DNA of 64,000 nt, taken from NCBI RefSeq assembly GCF_026788005.1, contig NZ_JABEPE010000001.1:124001-188000 (forward strand), written 5' to 3'. The position numbers and the translations under genes are program-made. The notes under the pieces were generated by a model. The model made no database searches. It worked only from the letters and a program-made list of their open reading frames with translations, and had not been told where the DNA came from. Shown piece after piece: positions 27,065-35,298 of this stretch. The stretch is from Alteromonas sp. a30. GTDB taxonomy: Bacteria; Pseudomonadota; Gammaproteobacteria; Enterobacterales; Alteromonadaceae. How positions within the stretch are numbered: the first letter of the stretch is position 1; every line of letters starts with the position of its first letter.

Positions 27065-27484
27065 ATGAATGGGAGAACGCAAGGGATGGCCGAGCCCGAA
27101 GTCAACGCTGTGCAACACTTATTGCAAAGCTATCATCAAGCAATGATTGATGCAGACATAAAGACATTAAAGAATCTGCTTTGTATTCACTTCAACTTGG
27201 AACATGTAACAGGATATCAGCAATCCATGTTGGAGTGGCTCAATCGCATCGAAACTCGCTACTTTGCCTATCACAGCATCAGTATTGACGACGACTCTCC
27301 TGCTATATTTGTACAAAAGACAACAGCGGCGATCATCGGCAAAGCAACGTTTAACGTAAGCATTTGCGGAATAACGTCGCCTTGGCATCTGCAATTTGTT
27401 GTCAGATGCGTTAAACAAAATACGCAGTGGTTAATCGAAAACGCGCAATACGCAACTTGTGCTATATCAGCTCGCCATTCCTAA
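27065..27484 (+). CDS. NTF2-like / SnoaL-type small protein
   Basis: 139 residues, predicted cytoplasmic. The pattern of an N-terminal helix (AVQHLLQSYHQAMIDADIK) leading to LKNLLCIHFNLEHVTGYQQS and later strands (WHLQFVVRCVKQNTQWLIEN) is that of DUF4440/SnoaL-like NTF2-fold proteins, which bind small hydrophobic ligands or catalyse isomerisation or cyclisation. No catalytic residues can be named with certainty. Its ATG is two bases after the outer-membrane factor stop, so it is the fourth gene of the efflux operon and probably expressed with it. A second methionine at residue 8 could be the start. Confidence 0.8.
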   Translation: MNGRTQGMAEPEVNAVQHLLQSYHQAMIDADIKTLKNLLCIHFNLEHVTGYQQSMLEWLNRIETRYFAYHSISIDDDSPAIFVQKTTAAIIGKATFNVSICGITSPWHLQFVVRCVKQNTQWLIENAQYATCAISARHS

Positions 27485-27808
27485 TAAAAACCTCTCTAAG
27501 ATAAAAGCCAGTAAGGTTAAAAAAGCGAACGTTGAGGAATGAACATTACCTATCCAGACATATTTATTCACATTATCAATCTCACTAAGATTTAGTTTTT
27601 TTAACCACTATTGCCTTATACCTGTACAGAGCAGAAACCACCCAAGTACAATATCCTATTGTTTTATATCAACATTTTTTATTGGCACGATGAATGCTCT
27701 ACAAACTTCCTCAAACTATTAAATCAAATGTAACGTTAATTGTCTGAATGAGACTTTATATTTTCTATCAGGCAAAATACAATCGAACAATAAATCTTGG
27801 GGACAAAA
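27485..27808. other. Intergenic stretch between the two RND operons
   Basis: About 320 AT-rich bases holding the promoter of the second RND system. An AGGCAAT heptamer occurs on the minus strand (27610-27616), but a single 7-base match is not significant. No terminator was recognised after the NTF2-like gene. Confidence 0.35.
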
Positions 27809-28888
27809 ATGCGTCAGCTCATGAATAAAAAATGGAAACATGTCATAGCAACCTCCTTCATTTTAGGAAGTTTAATTGGCTTATCAGGTTGTATGGATGC
27901 GGAAGCTGAAAATAAAGATAAAAAGAAAGCGCCTGAAGTTATTGCCATCCCCGTTGAAGTTGCCCTGCTTAAGCAAGGCGATATTTCATCAAACTATATC
28001 ACCACCGCCACACTAGAAGCGAAAGAAGAGGCTTTTGTGGTAGCGCGAGCATCCGGCATTATCGAGGAGATTTTTGTTGAAGAAGGTGACTATGTTAAGA
28101 AAGGTCAACCACTTGCCAAATTAGAACAAGAACGTTACATCCTCACATTAACCCGAGCAAAGGCAGATTTAAGAGGCATAAAGAAAGAACTCGACAAAAT
28201 CAACAAGGTTTATGACAAGAAATTAGTCAGCGACGATACTTTCGATAAACTAACCGCTCAATACGAATCGGCTAAAGCGAGTGTAGAATTAGCTGAACTA
28301 GACTTAAAAGAAACCACCATTGTCGCCCCAATCTCCGGCTTTATTGCAGAACGCAACGCTAAAGTCGGAAATTTAACCGAGTCATTCCAACGCCAACGCA
28401 TGTTCCATGTGGTCCAACAAAAGGAACTGCACGGCATCGTTCACTTACCAGAAAAAGAACTCCCTCGTATTCATGTAGGACAACAAGCATCGCTTAACCT
28501 CATCGCTCTACAGAACAAAAAAGTAACCGCAATTGTTGAACGAATCAGCCCTGTAATTGATGCACAAACAGGCACCTTTAAGGTTACTCTGCGGGTTCCT
28601 AACGAGGAAAACACCCTAAAATCAGGTATGTTTGCCCAAGTTAAACTGAATTACGACACCAAGCACAACGCTACCTTGCTACCCAGACGTGCTCTACTTC
28701 ATATCGACGATAAAATTAACGTTTTCGTCGTTAATCAAGGTAAGGCTGAGAAAATCGCAGTGCAAATTGGTTACGAGGAAGGTGATTACGTGGAAATTAC
28801 GCAGGGTTTAACGGGTGACGAACAAGTGGTTATTACCGGACACCAAAACCTGAAAGACCAAGCACCTGTTGAAATTGTAAACAATTAA
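27809..28888 (+). CDS. RND efflux periplasmic adaptor, second system (lipoprotein)
   Basis: 359 residues from the ATG at 27809, with TTGGGGAC just upstream serving as ribosome-binding site. Lipobox LSGC (cysteine near residue 28), followed by a membrane-fusion protein with lipoyl halves (ARASGIIEEIFVEEGDYVKK and LDLKETTIVAPISGFIAERN), a short coiled coil between them and a C-terminal barrel (TLKSGMFAQVKLNYD). It serves both permease genes that follow, since only one adaptor is present. Gap to the next gene 14 bases. Confidence 0.93.
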   Translation: MRQLMNKKWKHVIATSFILGSLIGLSGCMDAEAENKDKKKAPEVIAIPVEVALLKQGDISSNYITTATLEAKEEAFVVARASGIIEEIFVEEGDYVKKGQPLAKLEQERYILTLTRAKADLRGIKKELDKINKVYDKKLVSDDTFDKLTAQYESAKASVELAELDLKETTIVAPISGFIAERNAKVGNLTESFQRQRMFHVVQQKELHGIVHLPEKELPRIHVGQQASLNLIALQNKKVTAIVERISPVIDAQTGTFKVTLRVPNEENTLKSGMFAQVKLNYDTKHNATLLPRRALLHIDDKINVFVVNQGKAEKIAVQIGYEEGDYVEITQGLTGDEQVVITGHQNLKDQAPVEIVNN

Positions 28889-28902
28889 GCTGGGGAACAA
28901 TC

Positions 28903-31900
28903 ATGAGTATTGTAGACATCGCGGTCAAACGACCTGTCGCGATTTGGATGTTCACCTGCGCCGTTGTTTTATTTGGCTTGGTTTCGTTATCGCGCTTATC
29001 CATTAATTTATTACCTGAATTAACTTACCCAACACTCACCATTCGCACCGACTATAACGGTGCGGCTCCCGGAGAAGTTGAGCAACTCGTTTCCAAGCCC
29101 ATTGAAGAAGCTATCGGGGTGGTAAAAGGTGTTCGAGATGTGAAGTCAATCTCCAAATCCGGTCAGTCTGATGTGGTACTCGAGTTTGAATGGGGCACTC
29201 GCATGGATTTAGCGAGCCTGGAAGTTCGGGAAAAACTAGATGTTATCAGCTTACCTTTAGACGTCGATAAACCTTTATTGCTGCGCTTTAACCCTAACAC
29301 TGACCCTATCATGCGATTTGGTTTGGGAGCGGTAGTCGAAAAGTCACAACAAACCGCACCACTTTCCAGCGCCGATGTGAATGCCCTTAAGCAACTTCGC
29401 GAATACGCAGACGAACAAATCAAACGCAAACTAGAATCTGTTGAAGGTGTAGCTTCTGTTCGTATTGGCGGTGGCTTAGAGCAAGAAATTCAAATCTTAA
29501 TTGATCAGCAAAAAGCCAGCCAACTTGGCTTAACAATGGCGCAAATCGTAACGCGTTTGAAAGAAGAGAATGTCAATGCAGCCGGGGGACGTTTAGAAGA
29601 CGGCTCTCAGGAATATTTGGTGCGCACGCTGAATCAATTTCAAACCTTAGATGACATCAAAAATGTATTTATTGCCACACGAGAAGAGAAGCACATCAAG
29701 CTCAACGACATTGCCACGGTAATTGATTCATACAAAGAGCGCTCGTCTATCAACCGCTTTAGTGGTTTGGAAGGCGTTGAAATGGCCATTTACAAAGAAG
29801 GTGATGCGAATACCGTTGAAGTAGCTAAAAACATTCGTAAGCGTGTTGCTGAATTACGCAACGACATTCCTGCGAAATACAAATTACAGCAGATTGCAGA
29901 CCAATCTGTGTTCATCTCAAGTGCGATTGATGAAGTTAAGTCTGCCGCTATTATTGGTGGCATTTTGGCGATGATTGTTCTGTATTTCTTCCTGAAGAAT
30001 ATTTGGACGACACTGATCATTTCCATTTCTATTCCGGTGTCCGTCATCGCCACGTTTAACTTGATGTATGGCAATGACATATCATTAAACATTATGAGTT
30101 TAGGCGGCATCGCGCTGGCGATTGGGTTACTGGTTGATAACTCCATCGTGGTGCTGGAAAACATCGATCGCCACAAGAAATTACAACCTAACGAGGTCAG
30201 TTCGGTTGCCACGGGAACAAAAGAAGTATCGACGGCGATTATTGCCTCCACGCTAACAACTATCGCGGTGTTTTTCCCCTTGGTTTTTGTAGAAGGCATT
30301 GCCGGACAACTTTTCTCCGACCAAGCACTGACTGTCACCTTTGCGTTAATCGCTTCCTTGGTAGTGGCATTAACCATTATTCCTATGATGGCAGCCACGG
30401 ACATTCGAGCAAAACAAGCCGACACTTTGGATTTAGGCTCATCAAGCCCTGCCAAAAAGCCAACGAATAAACTTTTACTTCCATTGTTTTATCTAAAAAA
30501 GGCCATTGTGTTTTTGATCAAGTTGGTCATTTACTACTTACCGATGCTGATTGTTACGGCGGTAACACTGCTGTTTAGAGGACTTAAAAAAGTATTAGGT
30601 CTGTTATTTAAACCATTGTTATTTATCTTCGATAAGCTCTTTTTCGCGACGGAATCTGGTTATCAAAAATCGCTGCAAAAGGCACTTAAGCACCGTCTTT
30701 CCGTTGTTGCCATCATTATTGCCGTTTCACTTAGTGCCGGTTTATTGGTGCCTCGATTGGGTGTTGAGTTAATTCCAGATATGTCACAAGGTGAGTTTAA
30801 TGTTGAAATTACCTTACCAACTGGCTCTCCGCTCAGTTATACCGACAATATGCTAGCGAAGCTCGCCCACTATACTGATGCTCTCCCCGGCGTTGAGCGA
30901 ACTTACTCCCTTTCTGGCACAGGAAGCTTGATGAATGCCTCACCTTCGCAAGGTGGCGATCATTGGGGCAAACTAAATGTGGTTATGCAAAAAGGCACAA
31001 CAGCGGAACAGGAACTCGCTGTGCAAGCATCAATGCGTGAATTTTTGCGCTCACAGGCAGGTGTAACAGGAAAGTTCGGAAAAACTGAGTTGTTCAGTTT
31101 TAGTACCCCACTTGAAATAGAATTAGTAGGCTACGATTTAGCTCTGCTTAACCGCTATGCCACTAAGCTTGTTTCACTGCTAGAGCAAGATAATCGATTT
31201 ACCGATATTCGCTCATCACTTCAAGCCGGTAGCCCAGAACTCAAAATCCACTTCGACCATGCAAAATTGGCGCAATTAGGTTTATCGGCGCCTAAGGTAT
31301 CTAACCTTATTGCCTCGAAAGTTGCCGGTGATTTTGCCAGTAAATATTCCATCAATGATCGAAAAGTCGATATTCTTGTGCGGGCGCAAGAACAACAGCG
31401 CGACTCACAACAAGATATTGCACAGATCATCGTCAATCCAGACTCCGAGCGCCCGATTACTTTGGATACAGTAGCACGAATTGACACCTCAGTTGGTCCA
31501 AGTGAAATTACCCGTATCAACCAAGAGCGCGTAGCCATTGTATCGGCGAATCTGGCTTACGGTAATTTGGGCGAGGCGGTAAACGTTGTAAATTCACTTT
31601 TACCCGATATTGGTATGCCGCTTAGCATGACCGCACGAGTTACGGGGCAAAGTGAAGAAATGGATGTTTCGTTCCAATCGTTAAAATTCGCCCTACTCCT
31701 TGCGATTTTCCTAGTGTATTTAGTAATGGCATCGCAGTTTGAGTCGCTATTACACCCCTTCCTTATTCTTTTCACGGTGCCTCTTGCCTGTGCAGGATCA
31801 ATTTATGGGCTGTACCTGAGTAACACACCTATTAGTGTTGTCGTCTTTATCGGCTTAATAATGCTAGCCGGGATTGTGGTAAACAACGCCATTGTTCTTG

Positions 31901-32190
31901 TCGACAGGATTAACCAAAATCGGGCTAATGGCGTGGATAAAACACAAGCCATTTTTGAAGCCGCACAAAGCCGCTTACGTCCAATATTTATGACCACACT
32001 AACCACGACACTCGGCCTATTACCCATGGTGATTGGTATTGGTGACGGCGCAGAATTGCGTAAACCTATGGCGATTACCGTTATTTTTGGCCTACTGTTT
32101 TCAACCGCGTTAACCTTGTTCTTTATTCCTGTGCTTTATAGCCTGTTTGATCGAAAACAGTTTGCAGCAAAAGCAGGAGACACAGTATGA
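28903..32190 (+). CDS. RND efflux permease A of a two-permease system
   Basis: 1095 residues with the RND architecture (two copies of TM bundle plus periplasmic loop). The TM4 relay reads GLLVDNSIVVLEN: D412 is present but the second aspartate of AcrB-type pumps is Asn (N413). Between TM6 and TM7 (about 500-590) there is an extra hydrophobic insertion (KAIVFLIKLVIYYLPMLIVT, then FRGLKKVLGLLFKPLLFIF), which explains the unusual length. C-terminal half normal (GIVVNNAIVLVDRINQNRAN, LRPIFMTTLTTTLGLLPM). Its stop overlaps the ATG of the next permease (ATGA), implying a heteromeric pump like MdtBC. Confidence 0.93.
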   Translation: MSIVDIAVKRPVAIWMFTCAVVLFGLVSLSRLSINLLPELTYPTLTIRTDYNGAAPGEVEQLVSKPIEEAIGVVKGVRDVKSISKSGQSDVVLEFEWGTRMDLASLEVREKLDVISLPLDVDKPLLLRFNPNTDPIMRFGLGAVVEKSQQTAPLSSADVNALKQLREYADEQIKRKLESVEGVASVRIGGGLEQEIQILIDQQKASQLGLTMAQIVTRLKEENVNAAGGRLEDGSQEYLVRTLNQFQTLDDIKNVFIATREEKHIKLNDIATVIDSYKERSSINRFSGLEGVEMAIYKEGDANTVEVAKNIRKRVAELRNDIPAKYKLQQIADQSVFISSAIDEVKSAAIIGGILAMIVLYFFLKNIWTTLIISISIPVSVIATFNLMYGNDISLNIMSLGGIALAIGLLVDNSIVVLENIDRHKKLQPNEVSSVATGTKEVSTAIIASTLTTIAVFFPLVFVEGIAGQLFSDQALTVTFALIASLVVALTIIPMMAATDIRAKQADTLDLGSSSPAKKPTNKLLLPLFYLKKAIVFLIKLVIYYLPMLIVTAVTLLFRGLKKVLGLLFKPLLFIFDKLFFATESGYQKSLQKALKHRLSVVAIIIAVSLSAGLLVPRLGVELIPDMSQGEFNVEITLPTGSPLSYTDNMLAKLAHYTDALPGVERTYSLSGTGSLMNASPSQGGDHWGKLNVVMQKGTTAEQELAVQASMREFLRSQAGVTGKFGKTELFSFSTPLEIELVGYDLALLNRYATKLVSLLEQDNRFTDIRSSLQAGSPELKIHFDHAKLAQLGLSAPKVSNLIASKVAGDFASKYSINDRKVDILVRAQEQQRDSQQDIAQIIVNPDSERPITLDTVARIDTSVGPSEITRINQERVAIVSANLAYGNLGEAVNVVNSLLPDIGMPLSMTARVTGQSEEMDVSFQSLKFALLLAIFLVYLVMASQFESLLHPFLILFTVPLACAGSIYGLYLSNTPISVVVFIGLIMLAGIVVNNAIVLVDRINQNRANGVDKTQAIFEAAQSRLRPIFMTTLTTTLGLLPMVIGIGDGAELRKPMAITVIFGLLFSTALTLFFIPVLYSLFDRKQFAAKAGDTV

Positions 32191-35100
32191 ACAAAGTGAT
32201 GTCTTTTGGAGAAAAACTGGCTCGGTTGGCGCTAAAGCGCCCCGTGACCATCATGATGCTATCAGTTTCAATGCTGATTACAGGGTTATTTTCGAGCCAG
32301 CTTTTGCCGCTTGAGCGGTTTCCGGGAATTGATATTCCTGAACTATTTATTCAAATCCCTTACCGTGATGCCACGCCAGTTGAAGTTGAAACAATGATCA
32401 CTCGCCCGGTGGAAGAAGCCATTGCCACCATGTCGGGAATTAAACGTTTGCGTTCTAGTTCAAGCGAGAATCAAGCCGAAATACATGTGCAGTTTGGATG
32501 GGGACAAAACATCACCGCCAAAGGAATAGAAGCACGTGAGAAGATAGATGCTATCCGCGCTACCTTACCCGATGATGTCGAACGCGTATTTTTGTATCAA
32601 TTCAACACAACGGACATGCCCATTTTTCGTTTACGCGTATCCAGTGAACGCGATTTATCGAACGCGTATGACTTACTCGATAGAAACTTAAAGCGACCAT
32701 TAGAACGCATTCCGGGGGTGTCTCGGGTAACGCTATACGGCGTTCAAAAGAAGCAAATCAGTATTAGAGTAGACCAAAGTCTGGTAACAGCGCTTAAGAT
32801 TGATACCGCACAGCTTGTTCAGACTTTGCAACAAGCCAATTTTTCGATGACCGCCGGCAACATTCAAGGTGGTTGGCAAACTATCCGAATCAATCCTGTT
32901 GGTGAGTTCCAGAACTTAGACGAAATACGCAACTTATATATAAAACAGGGCGTTCAATTAAAAGATATTGCAACCGTGGAATATGAAACGCCGCCTAAAG
33001 AGGAAGGCCGACACCTTGATCGTACTTTCGCCGTTGGCTTCGATATATTCAGAGAATCATCCAGTAACTTGGTGGATGTGTCTCGCCGTATTTTGGAGGT
33101 GATTGATGAAGCAAACGACAATCCAGCTTTCCACGGCATCAACTTAATGGCTATGGATGATGAAGCAAAATCTGTCACCACCTCACTTCAGGACTTGTTA
33201 GAAGCCGGCTTAATTGGCGCGTTATTATCCTTTGTGGTGTTGTATCTCTTTTTGCGTAACTTGCTTAGCACGTTAATCGTGGTGCTCTCTGTGCCCTTTT
33301 CTATCTGTATCACTCTTGGCTTCATGTTCTTCTTTGGTTACAGCATCAATATTTTGTCGTTAATGGGGCTAATGCTGGCCATTGGCATGCTAGTTGATAA
33401 CGCTGTTGTGGTGACAGAAAGCATTCACTTAGAACAGCAATCTAACAGCGATAAAACCCAAGCCACCATTAAAGGTGTCACCAAAGTCAGCCTTGCCATG
33501 ATTGCGGGTACAGCCACAACCGCTATCGTTTTCTTACCCAATATTATTGGTGAGAAAATTGATGTCACCATCTTCTTAGAGCACGTTGCCATTGCAATTT
33601 GTATATCGTTGATTGCTTCATTGGTGATTGCACAAACATTGATTCCGTTATTAATTAACAAGCTTCCCGCCCCCAAAAAGCGAGAGAAATCAAAATCACT
33701 GGTTTGGCAACAGAAGTATCGCGCTTCACTCGCATGGTGTTTAAAGCATCAAGCATCCACCGCTTTCATTGCAGTGGCTATTTTAGTGAGCACGGCTATT
33801 CCATTTTCACTCACCAATTCTGATTCCGATAACAACGATGATCAAACTCGCATCTGGTTAAACTACAACATCCAAGGCAATTACTCATTGGAAGAAGTTG
33901 AAGAAACCGTGAATAAAATGGAGGCTTTTTTATATGACAATAAAGAACGCTTCTATATTGATACCGTTTACAGCTATTACCGTTCAGGTCAAGCTACATC
34001 AGGGCTCACCATTGCAGACGATGCGCCTGTCGATGTTAAAAAGATAAAAGAAATGATCAAAGAGTCGTTCCCCGTGTTCGTTCGCGCCAAACCCACCTTT
34101 CAATGGTCAAGCAATGCTGGTGGCGGTATACGAATGACATTATTAGGTCAATCCTCGGAAACACTGGTAGAGCTAGCCGATCAATTAGTCCCGGTATTTA
34201 ACAGCATTGATGGTTTAACTGATGTGCGAGCAGACATTGACGCCGACCAACGTGAGTTGCAAGTGATAATTGATCGCCAACGCGCCTACCGTTTTGGTTT
34301 AAATATACAAGACATTGCAAACAAAGTGGGAATGGCATTGCGTGGCACCAACTTACGTACTTTTCGTGCCAGTGAAGAAGGTGAAATCGCCATTCGCTTG
34401 CTCTTTGATGAATCATTACACCAATCCATTCAGAAACTGAAAAACCTGCCAATCAAAGAAGTCGATGGTCAAAACGTCACACTTGATATGATTGCTGACA
34501 TCAATGTTGAAACCCGTTTGGGTCAAATCAGGCGCTATCACCGCCAAACGGCCCTTGCGATAGGCGCTAATTTAACGCCCGGCACCACTCTAGAGCAGGC
34601 CAAAAAAGACATTAAACGCATAATGCAAAGCATTGAGCTTCCATCTGGGTACGAGCTCAGTTTAGACGGAAGTTTCCGCAACCAAGAGCAAGCAGAAAGC
34701 ACTATGATCACCAATATGATTTTAGCAGTTTGCATGATATACATTGTCATGGCAGCCTTGTTCGAATCGCTATTGTTGCCAACTGCGGTCATCACCTCCC
34801 TGATTTACTCCATTACTGGCGTATTTTGGGCCTTTTTGATCACAGGAACTGCAATGTCGGTAATGGGGATGATTGGCATGTTGGTGTTGATGGGCATTGT
34901 GGTCAACAATGGTATTGTACTCGTCGATAGAATTAACCAATTAATTGACGAAGGTTACAGTGTTCATGATGCGATATTAGAGGGCGCTTTTAATCGGGTC
35001 CGCCCAATTCTAATGACGGTGCTTACCACTGTCCTTGGTTTAATACCGCTCGCTCTTGGGGATACCAAACTTGGTGGCGATGGCCCCGGCTATACTCCTA

Positions 35101-35255
35101 TGGCTATCGCGATTATTGGAGGCTTAACCTTCTCTACGTTAACTAGCTTGTATTTAGTGCCTATGACTTATTTACTGCTGTTAAAGATTAGAAGAAAAGC
35201 TAGCCACTTGGTTACGCAAAGTAAGCAAATCGCGTCTCGACTTATTCAAGCCTAA
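32187..35255 (+). CDS. RND efflux permease B of a two-permease system
   Basis: 1022 residues, RND family. N terminus LARLALKRPVTIMMLSVSML; TM4 motif GMLVDNAVVVTESI with D404-N405 in place of Asp-Asp; C-terminal GIVVNNGIVLVDRINQLIDE and NRVRPILMTVLTTVLGLIPL. Only about distantly similar to permease A in the loops, as for MdtB versus MdtC. Translationally coupled to permease A by a four-base overlap. No outer-membrane factor gene follows, so the system must borrow a TolC-type channel encoded elsewhere or the one at 25.6-27 kb. Confidence 0.93.
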   Translation: MNKVMSFGEKLARLALKRPVTIMMLSVSMLITGLFSSQLLPLERFPGIDIPELFIQIPYRDATPVEVETMITRPVEEAIATMSGIKRLRSSSSENQAEIHVQFGWGQNITAKGIEAREKIDAIRATLPDDVERVFLYQFNTTDMPIFRLRVSSERDLSNAYDLLDRNLKRPLERIPGVSRVTLYGVQKKQISIRVDQSLVTALKIDTAQLVQTLQQANFSMTAGNIQGGWQTIRINPVGEFQNLDEIRNLYIKQGVQLKDIATVEYETPPKEEGRHLDRTFAVGFDIFRESSSNLVDVSRRILEVIDEANDNPAFHGINLMAMDDEAKSVTTSLQDLLEAGLIGALLSFVVLYLFLRNLLSTLIVVLSVPFSICITLGFMFFFGYSINILSLMGLMLAIGMLVDNAVVVTESIHLEQQSNSDKTQATIKGVTKVSLAMIAGTATTAIVFLPNIIGEKIDVTIFLEHVAIAICISLIASLVIAQTLIPLLINKLPAPKKREKSKSLVWQQKYRASLAWCLKHQASTAFIAVAILVSTAIPFSLTNSDSDNNDDQTRIWLNYNIQGNYSLEEVEETVNKMEAFLYDNKERFYIDTVYSYYRSGQATSGLTIADDAPVDVKKIKEMIKESFPVFVRAKPTFQWSSNAGGGIRMTLLGQSSETLVELADQLVPVFNSIDGLTDVRADIDADQRELQVIIDRQRAYRFGLNIQDIANKVGMALRGTNLRTFRASEEGEIAIRLLFDESLHQSIQKLKNLPIKEVDGQNVTLDMIADINVETRLGQIRRYHRQTALAIGANLTPGTTLEQAKKDIKRIMQSIELPSGYELSLDGSFRNQEQAESTMITNMILAVCMIYIVMAALFESLLLPTAVITSLIYSITGVFWAFLITGTAMSVMGMIGMLVLMGIVVNNGIVLVDRINQLIDEGYSVHDAILEGAFNRVRPILMTVLTTVLGLIPLALGDTKLGGDGPGYTPMAIAIIGGLTFSTLTSLYLVPMTYLLLLKIRRKASHLVTQSKQIASRLIQA

Positions 35256-35262
35256 GCGCAAA

Positions 35263-35298
35263 AGGATGGTGTTGCGCTACCAAACGCGCCACCATCCT
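35263..35298. terminator. Bidirectional terminator between RND operon and usher gene
   Basis: Nine-base perfect stem AGGATGGTG (35263-35271) / CACCATCCT (35290-35298) with an inner GCGC/GCGC pair. T-rich on both exits (CGTTTATTTG on the plus strand; CTTTTGC on the minus strand). It includes the last codons and stop of the minus-strand usher-like gene. Confidence 0.7.

Noticed and set aside
27610-27616. AGGCAAT core (minus strand) before the second RND system as an AraC box
   Set aside because: A single seven-base match on either strand is expected several times in 64 kb; no neighbouring copies.
29790-30455. 221-codon frame on the minus strand inside RND permease A
   Set aside because: Antisense shadow of a strongly supported permease gene; no ribosome-binding site or family.
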